Positions 16,253 to 23,570 of a stretch of 36,361 bases of DNA are shown here, one piece after another. The number at the start of each line of letters is the position of its first letter. The first letter of the stretch is position 1. Below the pieces are notes generated by a model. The model was not told the origin of the DNA. It saw only the letters and a list, made by a program, of their open reading frames with translations, and ran no database searches. The position numbers and the translations under genes are program-made. This DNA comes from Sphingobacteriia bacterium. Its GTDB lineage: Bacteria > Bacteroidota > Bacteroidia > Bacteroidales > TTA-H9. Location of the stretch: contig JAJTBW010000016.1 in NCBI GenBank assembly GCA_021286705.1, forward strand, positions 1 through 36,361. The letters are read 5' to 3'.

Positions 16253-16639
16253 ATGGAAAAGGCACTTATTCGCATACGCATGAGCTCACATGATGCTCAT
16301 TATGGTGGCAACCTAGTTGATGGAGCAAAGATGCTTCAACTATTTGGTGATGTTGCTACCGAACTATTAATCAGACTCGACGGAGATGAAGGTCTCTTTA
16401 AAGCATATGATAACGTAGAATTTATGGCACCTGTCTATGCCGGTGACTATATTGAAGCAACCGGTGAGATTGTAAACATTGGGAATACTTCTCGCAAGAT
16501 GATCTTTGAAGCTAGAAAAGTTATCATCCCTAGACAAGATATCAGCGATTCTGCTGCCGACATCTTAGATGAACCTATTGTTGTCTGTCGTGCTAGCGGA
16601 ACCTGTGTGACGCCTAAGAATTGCCAAAGAAAGAAATAA
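16253..16639 (+). CDS. kal: 3-aminobutyryl-CoA ammonia lyase
   Basis: A 128-residue hotdog-fold protein. The motif [20 protein letters not shown] (13-32) and the [19 protein letters not shown] segment (51-69) match Kal of lysine fermenters and the wider acyl-CoA thioesterase-like fold. It eliminates ammonia from L-3-aminobutyryl-CoA to give crotonyl-CoA. Position between atoD and kce, 12-13 nt from each, identifies it strongly. The C-terminal [17 protein letters not shown] tail has several cysteines but no obvious metal site. Cytosolic. Confidence 0.92.
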   Translation: MEKALIRIRMSSHDAHYGGNLVDGAKMLQLFGDVATELLIRLDGDEGLFKAYDNVEFMAPVYAGDYIEATGEIVNIGNTSRKMIFEARKVIIPRQDISDSAADILDEPIVVCRASGTCVTPKNCQRKK

Positions 16640-16651
16640 ACCCCTCATATC

Positions 16652-17479
16652 ATGGAAAAATTAATCATTACCGCAGCAATTTCAGGAGCCGAGGTTACTA
16701 AAGAGATGAACCCTGCCGTTCCTTACCGAATTGAAGAGTATGTCAGAGAAGCTGGACTAGCATATGAAGCAGGCGCTTCTATCATTCACCTTCATGTTCG
16801 TTGGGATGATGGAACTCCGACTCAGGACAAAGAACGCTTCAGAGTAGTCATGGAAGCTATTAAAGCTAAATACCCGGAGGTAATTATTCAACCTTCCACA
16901 GGTGGTGCCGTGGGCATGAGTGATGATGAGAGGTTACAACCAACTGAACTTCTTCCTGAGATGGCCACTCTTGACTGTGGTACTTTAAACTTCGGAGGAG
17001 ATGAAGTATTTATGAATACTGAAAACACCATTAAGGTCTTTGGTGAAAGAATGATCAAAAATGGCATTAAGCCCGAACTAGAAGTATTTGACAAGAGTAT
17101 GATAGATATGGCTCTTCGCCTCAACAAGAAGGGTTATATCAAGAGCCCGATGCACTTCGACTTCGTTATGGGTGTTAATGGTGGAATATCTGGAGAACTT
17201 CGCGATTTCGTATTCCTAAGAGGCAGTATCCCATCAGATGCAACATATACTGTGGCAGGTGTCGGTCGTTATGAGTTTCCGCTTGCAATGGCAGCTATCA
17301 TTGATGGTGGTCATGTACGCGTTGGAATGGAAGACAATGTCTATATTTCAAAGGGTGTTCTGGCAAAATCAAACGGAGAGCTTGTTGAAAAAGTTGTTAG
17401 AATGGCAAAAGAACTTGGCAGAGAGATTGCCACACCTGATGAAGCCCGTAAGATACTGGGACTTGCTCCAAGAAAATAA
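16652..17479 (+). CDS. kce: 3-keto-5-aminohexanoate cleavage enzyme
   Basis: A 275-residue member of the BKACE (DUF849) family. The Zn-binding pair is in HLHVR (His46, His48), a conserved Glu14 lies in SGAEVTKE, and Glu227 in RVGMEDN matches the fourth metal-site position seen in characterised Kce. The glycine-rich QPSTGGAVGMS (80-90) is also present. It condenses 5-amino-3-oxohexanoate with acetyl-CoA to give acetoacetate and 3-aminobutyryl-CoA, the substrates of AtoDA and Kal. Its residues agree with the lysine-pathway enzyme, and the neighbours confirm it. It is followed by a 136-nt gap before kdd. Confidence 0.95.
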   Translation: MEKLIITAAISGAEVTKEMNPAVPYRIEEYVREAGLAYEAGASIIHLHVRWDDGTPTQDKERFRVVMEAIKAKYPEVIIQPSTGGAVGMSDDERLQPTELLPEMATLDCGTLNFGGDEVFMNTENTIKVFGERMIKNGIKPELEVFDKSMIDMALRLNKKGYIKSPMHFDFVMGVNGGISGELRDFVFLRGSIPSDATYTVAGVGRYEFPLAMAAIIDGGHVRVGMEDNVYISKGVLAKSNGELVEKVVRMAKELGREIATPDEARKILGLAPRK

Positions 17480-17523
17480 TATCACAAACAAAAGATTAAA
17501 TCATATTCAAAACATCACCCTGC

Positions 17524-17531
17524 TACATTTG
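17524..17531 (+). promoter_or_regulatory. Possible internal -7 box (TACATTTG) upstream of the first kdd
   Basis: TACATTTG at 17524-17531, the same octamer seen at 4996 and 15215, falls inside the kce-kdd gap, the first sizeable gap of this operon. The predicted start near 17538 would leave about 78 nt before ATG 17616. No -33 TTG is visible, so it may be chance. Confidence 0.25.
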
Positions 17532-17615
17532 AAACAACAGAGGTCGCACAGACTCAAATTGTCATGGTAACCTCCAGATGATGAACTTGTGGCAAAAAAA
17601 ACTAATTACATCATT

Positions 17616-18656
17616 ATGAAGAAAGGAAACAAATACGGTTTACACCGCGTGATTGAACCTAAAGGCGTTCTTCCACAGCCAGCCAATAAGATTGACAATA
17701 ACATGGATGAGATCTATGACAACGAGATCTTAATCGATGTACAAACACTGAACATTGACTCAGCTAGTTTCACTCAGATTGAAGAGCAAGCTGGTGGTGA
17801 TGAGAAGAAGATTGCTGAAATCATGCTTGGCATTGTTGAGAAACAAGGAAAGCACAGGAATCCAGTAACCGGTTCAGGTGGTATGCTTTTAGGAACCGTT
17901 GAGAAAATAGGTGATGCTTTAAAAGGAAAGATCGACCTGAAAGAGGGAGATAAAATTGCAACCCTTGTATCATTATCACTTACCCCATTACGTATAGACA
18001 AGATCAAGGACATCAGAAAAGAGATCGACCAGGTTGATATCGACGGTAAGGCTATTCTATTCGAAAGCGGCATCTATGCTAAGATCCCGGAAGATATGCC
18101 TGCAACTCTTGCTCTTTCTGCACTCGACGTAGCTGGTGCTCCTGCTCAGACAGCAAAACTGGTTAAACCAGGTGACACTGTTTTAATCATTGGTGCAGGT
18201 GGTAAATCAGGGATGCTTTGCTGCTATGAAGCTAAGAAACGTGCCGGCATCACTGGTAAAGTAATCGGTCTATGCCACAGTGAAAAGAGCACAAAAAGGC
18301 TTATTGATTTAGGCTTCTGTGACTATGTATTTGCTGCTGATGCTACCCAACCTGTTGCAGTTCTTGAAAAGATTGAAGAGTTGACTAATGGACAAATGGC
18401 CGATGTAACTATCAATAACGTTAACATTACAGACACTGAGATGACCTCCATTCTTTGCACTAAGAATGATGGAGTTGTCTACTTCTTCTCTATGGCCACC
18501 AGCTTCACCAAAGCTGCTCTCGGTGCTGAAGGTGTAGGTAGTGATGTAACAATGATTGTTGGTAATGGCTACACACGTGGCCATGCTGAAATCACTTTAC
18601 AGTTACTTCGTGAAAGCGAAAAACTTCGTAAGGTATTCACTGAATTATACGCATAA
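17616..18656 (+). CDS. kdd: L-erythro-3,5-diaminohexanoate dehydrogenase, first copy
   Basis: A 346-residue NAD(P)-dependent dehydrogenase. It starts MKKGNKYGLHRVIEPKGVLP, the family N-terminus, and has a Rossmann glycine motif IIGAGGKSG (191-199), a TLVSLSLTPL segment (116-125) and VYFFSMATSFTKAALGAEG near the C-terminus. It deaminates 3,5-diaminohexanoate oxidatively to 5-amino-3-oxohexanoate, the substrate of Kce. The frame is open to a GTG at 17589, but the paralogue at 18801 begins at the same residue as ATG 17616, so I use that start. A perfect terminator begins 8 nt after the stop. The copy at 18801 is about 60% identical by eye. Confidence 0.9.
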   Translation: MKKGNKYGLHRVIEPKGVLPQPANKIDNNMDEIYDNEILIDVQTLNIDSASFTQIEEQAGGDEKKIAEIMLGIVEKQGKHRNPVTGSGGMLLGTVEKIGDALKGKIDLKEGDKIATLVSLSLTPLRIDKIKDIRKEIDQVDIDGKAILFESGIYAKIPEDMPATLALSALDVAGAPAQTAKLVKPGDTVLIIGAGGKSGMLCCYEAKKRAGITGKVIGLCHSEKSTKRLIDLGFCDYVFAADATQPVAVLEKIEELTNGQMADVTINNVNITDTEMTSILCTKNDGVVYFFSMATSFTKAALGAEGVGSDVTMIVGNGYTRGHAEITLQLLRESEKLRKVFTELYA

Positions 18657-18663
18657 AACGATT

Positions 18664-18698
18664 ATTGGCTGAGAGCACTTTGCTCTCAGCCAATTTTT
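18664..18698 (+). terminator. Perfect hairpin terminator between the two kdd genes
   Basis: Fourteen perfectly paired bases, ATTGGCTGAGAGCA (18664-18677) / TGCTCTCAGCCAAT (18681-18694), with a 3-nt loop and a T-run (18694-18698). It is 8 nt past the first kdd. It should end the atoD-kal-kce-kdd transcript and makes kdd2-kamA-... a separate unit. The remaining gap to 18800 has a weak promoter candidate: TTG near 18739-18741 with CAATTTAG 19 nt on. Confidence 0.92.
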
Positions 18699-18800
18699 CC
18701 GGGCAATCAATACGTATTCGGCTACTGCTAAAAGTTATTGATACCAGACAAACTCTTTTCAATTTAGGCTAAACGATCTGATTTAATTAATTTTATATAG

Positions 18801-19835
18801 ATGAAAGAAGGTTGCAGATATGGCACCCATCGTGTTCTTGAGCCAATAGGAACACTACCTCAGCCAGCACTCAGACTAGACAATACTATGGAGATCTATC
18901 ATAATGAGGCTCTCATAGATGTAACAACACTTAACATTGATTCTGCCAGTTATACCCAGATTAAGAAAGCTTGTGGTGCCGATGCCGACAAGATGAAGCA
19001 AATGATCTTATCGATCGTAGAGGAGCGGGGGAAAATGCAGAATCCGGTTACTGGCTCAGGAGGAATGCTTCTAGGAACTATACGTGAAGTTGGATCGGGT
19101 TTTCATAATAAGACTATCAAACCTGGTGACAGAATTGCTACGTTAGTATCATTATCACTAACCCCACTCAAGATTAAAGAGATAAAACATCTGGATCCAG
19201 AAAGTGATCAGGTGGATGTTATTGCAGAAGCCATCCTATTTGATAGCGGTCTCTTTGCAAAACTGCCCGATGATATCCCCGAAAAACTTGCATTGGCAGC
19301 CTTAGATGTTGCCGGAGCACCCGCTCAGGTTGACCGCCTCGTAAAAGAGGGAGATGTGGTGTGTATCATTGGTGGTGGTGGAAAATCAGGTGTACTCTGT
19401 TGCTACCAGGCTTTGAAAAACACAGGTCCTTATGGTAAAGTCATTGTCGTTGAATTTAGTGAGAGTAATGCTCAACGAATAAAAGATATGAATCTTGCAA
19501 CAGACGTCATTATTGCAGATGCCACTAACGTTATGGATGTTTATCGTAAGGTCATTGCAATCACAGGCGAACGTGGTTGCGATGTAGTCATCAATAATGT
19601 TAACGTTCCCTCAACTGAAATGACCTCTATCCTTATCACCAAAGGACAAGGTTGTGTCTACTTCTTCTCTATGGCAACCAGTTTTACAAAAGCAGCATTA
19701 GGAGCCGAAGGAGTTGGAAAAGACATCAACCTGATTGTTGGAAATGGCTATGCTAAAGGGCATGCCGACCTGACTCTTAATATCATTCGTGAATCTAAAG
19801 AGATCATAGAACTTTTCGAAAAAATATATATCTAA
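18801..19835 (+). CDS. L-erythro-3,5-diaminohexanoate dehydrogenase paralogue, second copy
   Basis: A 344-residue paralogue of the preceding kdd, collinear over its length with one main single-residue gap. All visible family motifs are kept: KEGCRYGTHRVLEP start, GSGGMLLGT, TLVSLSLTPL, IIGGGGKSG (189-197) and YFFSMATSFTKAALGAEGVG. Differences include GGGG for GAGG in the nucleotide loop and VVEFSES for GLCHSEK after the second Rossmann strand, a region that in Rossmann enzymes often sets NAD versus NADP preference. Both copies look intact. It lies 67 nt ahead of kamA, so it heads the second transcription unit. It could be an isoenzyme, a partner subunit, or act on another diamino acid; the sequence does not decide. 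Confidence 0.85.
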   Translation: MKEGCRYGTHRVLEPIGTLPQPALRLDNTMEIYHNEALIDVTTLNIDSASYTQIKKACGADADKMKQMILSIVEERGKMQNPVTGSGGMLLGTIREVGSGFHNKTIKPGDRIATLVSLSLTPLKIKEIKHLDPESDQVDVIAEAILFDSGLFAKLPDDIPEKLALAALDVAGAPAQVDRLVKEGDVVCIIGGGGKSGVLCCYQALKNTGPYGKVIVVEFSESNAQRIKDMNLATDVIIADATNVMDVYRKVIAITGERGCDVVINNVNVPSTEMTSILITKGQGCVYFFSMATSFTKAALGAEGVGKDINLIVGNGYAKGHADLTLNIIRESKEIIELFEKIYI

Positions 19836-19845
19836 AATAATCACC

Positions 19846-19887
19846 ATCTTGTCTCTTAAACAAATCACCATTGCTCAATAGAGACAA
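19846..19887 (+). promoter_or_regulatory. Inverted repeat in the kdd2-kamA gap
   Basis: TTGTCTC (19849-19855) / GAGACAA (19881-19887), a 7-bp stem with a 25-nt loop, ends 15 nt before the kamA start codon. The 10-mer ATCTTGTCTC (19846-19855) recurs exactly at 36173-36182 in another inverted repeat. It could be an RNA stem or a binding site; evidence is limited to this recurrence. Confidence 0.3.
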
Positions 19888-19902
19888 AAACAACGTATTA
19901 TC

Positions 19903-21144
19903 ATGGTTAAAAGCAGAAGAAGCGAACTTTTCCCCAATGTAACAGATGCAGAGTGGAATGACTGGAAATGGCAAGTCAGGAACCGCATTGAGACCCTTGA
20001 TCAACTCAAAAAATATATCCAGCTTACTCCTGAAGAGGAAGAGGGTATTGCAAAATCACTTGCAACCCTAAGGATGGCAATCACCCCCTATTATCTGAGT
20101 CTTATTGATCCTAACAATCCAAACTGCCCGGTTAGAAAACAATCTATTCCTACAGCTGCAGAGACTCATCAATCGCCTGCCGACCTTCTCGATCCACTTC
20201 ACGAAGACGAAGACTCTCCCGTTCCTGGATTAACCCATCGCTATCCCGATAGAGTTCTGTTTCTTGTCACTGACATGTGTTCAATGTATTGCCGCCACTG
20301 TACCCGCAGAAGATTTGCTGGTCAGAAGGATGCTGCAACTCCTGATTCAAACATTGAAAAGGGCATTGAATATATCGCTAATACGCCTCAGGTTCGTGAC
20401 GTGCTTCTCTCAGGCGGAGATGCCCTTCTTATCTCTGACAATAAGCTTGAATATATCATTCAACGACTCAGAGCCATTCCTCATGTTGAGATCATCAGAA
20501 TCGGTTCAAGAACCCCCGTCGTTCTTCCTCAGCGTATCACAGAAGACCTCGTTAACATGCTGAAGAAATATCATCCTATTTGGCTTAACACCCATTTCAA
20601 CCACTCAAATGAGATTACTCAAGAGGCTTTTGATGCATGCACTAGAATGGCAAATGCAGGTATTCCACTTGGTAACCAAAGTGTTCTTCTTAGAGGTGTA
20701 AACGACTGTGTTCATGTAATGAAAAATCTGGTTCATGACCTGGTCAAGATGAGAGTTCGCCCCTACTACATTTACCAATGTGACCTCTCTATGGGATTGG
20801 AACATTTCCGTACGACTGTTTCAAAAGGAATCGAAATAATTGAAGGATTACGCGGACATACCAGTGGCTATGCTGTCCCAACATTTGTTGTGGATGCTCC
20901 CGGTGGTGGTGGTAAGACACCTGTAATGCCTCAATATGTGATCTCACAAGCTCCCGGAAAGGTGGTTCTCAGAAACTTTGAAGGTGTTATCACAACCTAT
21001 ACTGAACCCACCGATTACAAAAACGAATGCCACTGCGAAGAGTGCAAAAAAACACCTTATGAAGGAGTTGCGTCTCTCCTCCAGGGAGATAAAATCTCTA
21101 TTGAACCAGCTGAACTCAACCGCAAGAAACGTCACAATCATTAA
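19903..21144 (+). CDS. kamA: L-lysine 2,3-aminomutase
   Basis: A 413-residue radical-SAM, PLP-dependent enzyme that converts L-lysine to L-beta-lysine. The [4Fe-4S]/SAM motif is CSMYCRHC (Cys126, Cys130, Cys133), within one residue of the clostridial enzyme's numbering. The PLP lysine is Lys338 in APGGGGKTPVMP. The C-terminal CHCEECKK contributes the extra cysteines typical of clostridial-type KamA. Length equals catabolic KamA (about 415), longer than the EpmB/YjeK type used for EF-P. It is followed by kamB after 6 nt. Confidence 0.97.
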   Translation: MVKSRRSELFPNVTDAEWNDWKWQVRNRIETLDQLKKYIQLTPEEEEGIAKSLATLRMAITPYYLSLIDPNNPNCPVRKQSIPTAAETHQSPADLLDPLHEDEDSPVPGLTHRYPDRVLFLVTDMCSMYCRHCTRRRFAGQKDAATPDSNIEKGIEYIANTPQVRDVLLSGGDALLISDNKLEYIIQRLRAIPHVEIIRIGSRTPVVLPQRITEDLVNMLKKYHPIWLNTHFNHSNEITQEAFDACTRMANAGIPLGNQSVLLRGVNDCVHVMKNLVHDLVKMRVRPYYIYQCDLSMGLEHFRTTVSKGIEIIEGLRGHTSGYAVPTFVVDAPGGGGKTPVMPQYVISQAPGKVVLRNFEGVITTYTEPTDYKNECHCEECKKTPYEGVASLLQGDKISIEPAELNRKKRHNH

Positions 21145-21150
21145 TAAGTA

Positions 21151-22164
21151 ATGCCTTTTACCGGGGATATTCTGAAATACAGAAGCCTGGCCATCATAGG
21201 CATGGAGAAAAACACAGGGAAAACAGAATGTCTGAACTATGTGATCTCCGGGCTTAAAGCAAGTGAGACCCGACTTGCCATAACTTCTATTGGCATTGAC
21301 GGTGAATCTACTGACCAGGTTACCCGTACCAGTAAACCCGAAATAACTCTTTATAAAGGAATGCTTTTCGTTACCGCTGAGAAGCATTTCAGAACAAAAA
21401 GGCTTACAGCTGAGATTCTGGACATCAGCCGTCGCAGTACTTCACTGGGACGGCTGGTTACAGCCAGAGTCATTGAGGAGGGGAAAGCCCTAATCGCCGG
21501 GCCATCCGACACAGCATGGCTGAAAGAGATCATTGAGGATTTGCCTCAATATGGAGCCGACCTTACGATTGTTGATGGAGCATTGTCACGTAAAAGCCTC
21601 GGCTCACCTACTGTAACAGATGCAATAATCCTTTCAACCGGTGCAGCTCTATCGGCAAACCTCCGCACGCTGGCTTTTCAAACAAAATACACCTACGATC
21701 TGATCTCTCTTCCTGAAACATCCACACTATTACAATCAAAACTCGCTGACTTAGATAATGGTGTATGGGCAATTTCAAAAGATAACGAGATCATTGACTT
21801 AGGCATAACCTCTCTGTTAAACATAGAGCATAGTGGGAAAAACCTCCTCAGTCATGGTTCCAGACTATTTGTCCCGGGAGCTATCACCGATAAAATGCTT
21901 AACTTTCTGAAAATACAGAAGCAAATTGAAGAAACAGAGATTATTATTAAAGACTTTACCCGAGTCTTTGCCTCGCCAGAAAGCTATTATAGCTACATCT
22001 CCCGAGGTGGGAAATTCTCGGTTCTTAAGAACACAAAGCTACTTGCCATTACGGTAAATCCTGTTTCTCCATCGGGATTTATACTAAACTCTGAAGAGAC
22101 AATACGGACAATTCAAGAAGTAGTGACTGTTCCGGTTTACGACTTACGGCAAATAAACAATTAG
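21151..22164 (+). CDS. kamB: KamB-type P-loop protein of the lysine aminomutase locus
   Basis: A 337-residue protein of unknown biochemical function. A P-loop is visible at GMEKNTGKT (17-25), preceded by a beta strand (SLAIIG) and followed by LAITSIGIDGEST, where the DGEST could act in switch or metal binding; LTIVDGAL near 130 looks like a Walker-B-like strand. This is consistent with an ATP/GTPase of the SIMIBI or DTBS-like kind. It is conserved between kamA and kamD in known lysine-fermenting loci and has been proposed, with kamC, to serve maintenance of the B12 aminomutase. No membrane segment. Symbol given by locus position; the B versus C naming is from memory. Confidence 0.7.
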   Translation: MPFTGDILKYRSLAIIGMEKNTGKTECLNYVISGLKASETRLAITSIGIDGESTDQVTRTSKPEITLYKGMLFVTAEKHFRTKRLTAEILDISRRSTSLGRLVTARVIEEGKALIAGPSDTAWLKEIIEDLPQYGADLTIVDGALSRKSLGSPTVTDAIILSTGAALSANLRTLAFQTKYTYDLISLPETSTLLQSKLADLDNGVWAISKDNEIIDLGITSLLNIEHSGKNLLSHGSRLFVPGAITDKMLNFLKIQKQIEETEIIIKDFTRVFASPESYYSYISRGGKFSVLKNTKLLAITVNPVSPSGFILNSEETIRTIQEVVTVPVYDLRQINN

Positions 22165-22168
22165 AAAG

Positions 22169-23554
22169 ATGATATTAAGAAAAGCAATAGAAGAGATACC
22201 CGGCCTCCGCTATATAACTGATCAAGTTGATCTGTTAACAGCGGCAGGTAGACGTGCTTTCTATGCCTTACCCTTTCTGGTTGAAATTAAAGCCATAAAG
22301 AGACAGCTTGAACTACTTGATCAATATATCGCTGTAATCCATCAGGAGGATGAATTATCACAGTTACTCCATCTAAAACTATCCCAAATAAAGGATATCA
22401 AAGGGACACTTGCTAATCTTGAAGCCAATAACGTTTTAGATGACATTGAACTCTTTGAATTAAAATCATTTGCCATTCTGGCCGACGAGATCTTTTCAAG
22501 TGCTTCAGGTTCAATTGAAGAGGTCTCCCATTTTCCCGATCTTAAAACGGTCATAAACCGCCTAGATCCGGAAGGAAATAGAGTCCCATCATTTTACATT
22601 TACGATCTCTATTCTCACCCCCTCGCCGAGAAAAGAAAAGAGGTTCGATTACTTCGTCACAACGGCCAGGAAAAAGAGGCATTAGAGGCATATGCAGAGG
22701 TCATAGAGATTGAGAACAAGATCAGAACAACCATTTCTGATGAGCTTAGAACCGACTATCCAGCCATTCTTGAAGCTGTAGAGTTGATCACGAGAATAGA
22801 CCTACATTTGGCTATGGCTAATCTCTGCTCTGGTCTACAATTTATCAAACCGCAGCTGAATACTGAGACACTAGATATTAAAGGACTTTTTAACCCTTTA
22901 GTAAAAGACACTTTATCAAAAAAGGGGAAAAGCTATCAACCTATAGACATTACCCTTCAACATGGAGTATGTCTTATTACCGGGGCTAACATGGCGGGTA
23001 AAACCGTTCTCCTTAAAAGTTTAGCACTATCTCAAGCACTACTTCAATTTGGCTTCTTTATTCCGGCTAAAGAGGCAAATCTCATGCCTGTCCAGAAGAT
23101 CCTAATCTCAATTGGTGATGAGCAGAGTGAATTAAGCGGGCTCTCCTCTTTTGCGGCAGAGATGCTTAAGATTGACAAGATACTTAAGAGCTTAGGAAAG
23201 ACTAAATTCAATCTTATTTTAATAGACGAGCCAGCACGAACTACCAACCCCACTGAAGGAAAAGCATTAGTTAATGCACTACTTGATGAGCTATCGACGC
23301 AACCTTCTTTTTCATTGGTAACCTCACATTACAGTGGGCTTACCGGTAATTTTAAAAGATTAAGAGTTAAAGGGTTTTGTGAAAACTCTCAAACACCCAC
23401 CATTACGGCTGAGAATATCTCTGATTTTATAGACTATTCCCTTGTAGAAGACGAAAAAGATACGGTGCCTGAGGAGGCAATCAAAATTGCTACTCTTTTA
23501 GGTATCGATAAGCATTTCTTAGCCAAAGCAAAAGAATACAGAACAGGAAAATAA
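22169..23554 (+). CDS. kamC: KamC-type MutS-related ATPase
   Basis: A 461-residue protein with the ATPase domain of the MutS family. Walker A is TGANMAGKT (271-279); Walker B is the strand LILIDEPARTTNPTEGKA; LVTSHYSGL matches the MutS switch region. The N-terminal 250 residues are helical lever/clamp-like. The mismatch-recognition domain I of true MutS is absent, so it is not a mismatch-repair enzyme. It begins 4 nt after kamB and ends 16 nt before kamD, so it is translationally tied to the 5,6-aminomutase genes. A chaperone or reactivation role for the B12 enzyme is the leading idea; this is inference from location and fold. Confidence 0.78.
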   Translation: MILRKAIEEIPGLRYITDQVDLLTAAGRRAFYALPFLVEIKAIKRQLELLDQYIAVIHQEDELSQLLHLKLSQIKDIKGTLANLEANNVLDDIELFELKSFAILADEIFSSASGSIEEVSHFPDLKTVINRLDPEGNRVPSFYIYDLYSHPLAEKRKEVRLLRHNGQEKEALEAYAEVIEIENKIRTTISDELRTDYPAILEAVELITRIDLHLAMANLCSGLQFIKPQLNTETLDIKGLFNPLVKDTLSKKGKSYQPIDITLQHGVCLITGANMAGKTVLLKSLALSQALLQFGFFIPAKEANLMPVQKILISIGDEQSELSGLSSFAAEMLKIDKILKSLGKTKFNLILIDEPARTTNPTEGKALVNALLDELSTQPSFSLVTSHYSGLTGNFKRLRVKGFCENSQTPTITAENISDFIDYSLVEDEKDTVPEEAIKIATLLGIDKHFLAKAKEYRTGK

Positions 23555-23570
23555 GAACAATCACACGAAC

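Noticed and set aside
18801-19835. Second dehydrogenase read as ornithine-pathway 2,4-diaminopentanoate dehydrogenase
   Set aside because: It is collinear with the kdd next to it and keeps the same motifs; no ornithine-pathway gene (ord/ortA/oraS/oraE) is nearby.
22169-23554. MutS-like gene as a DNA mismatch repair protein
   Set aside because: It lacks the mismatch-recognition domain and, at 461 residues, is far shorter than MutS; its place in the kam locus points elsewhere.
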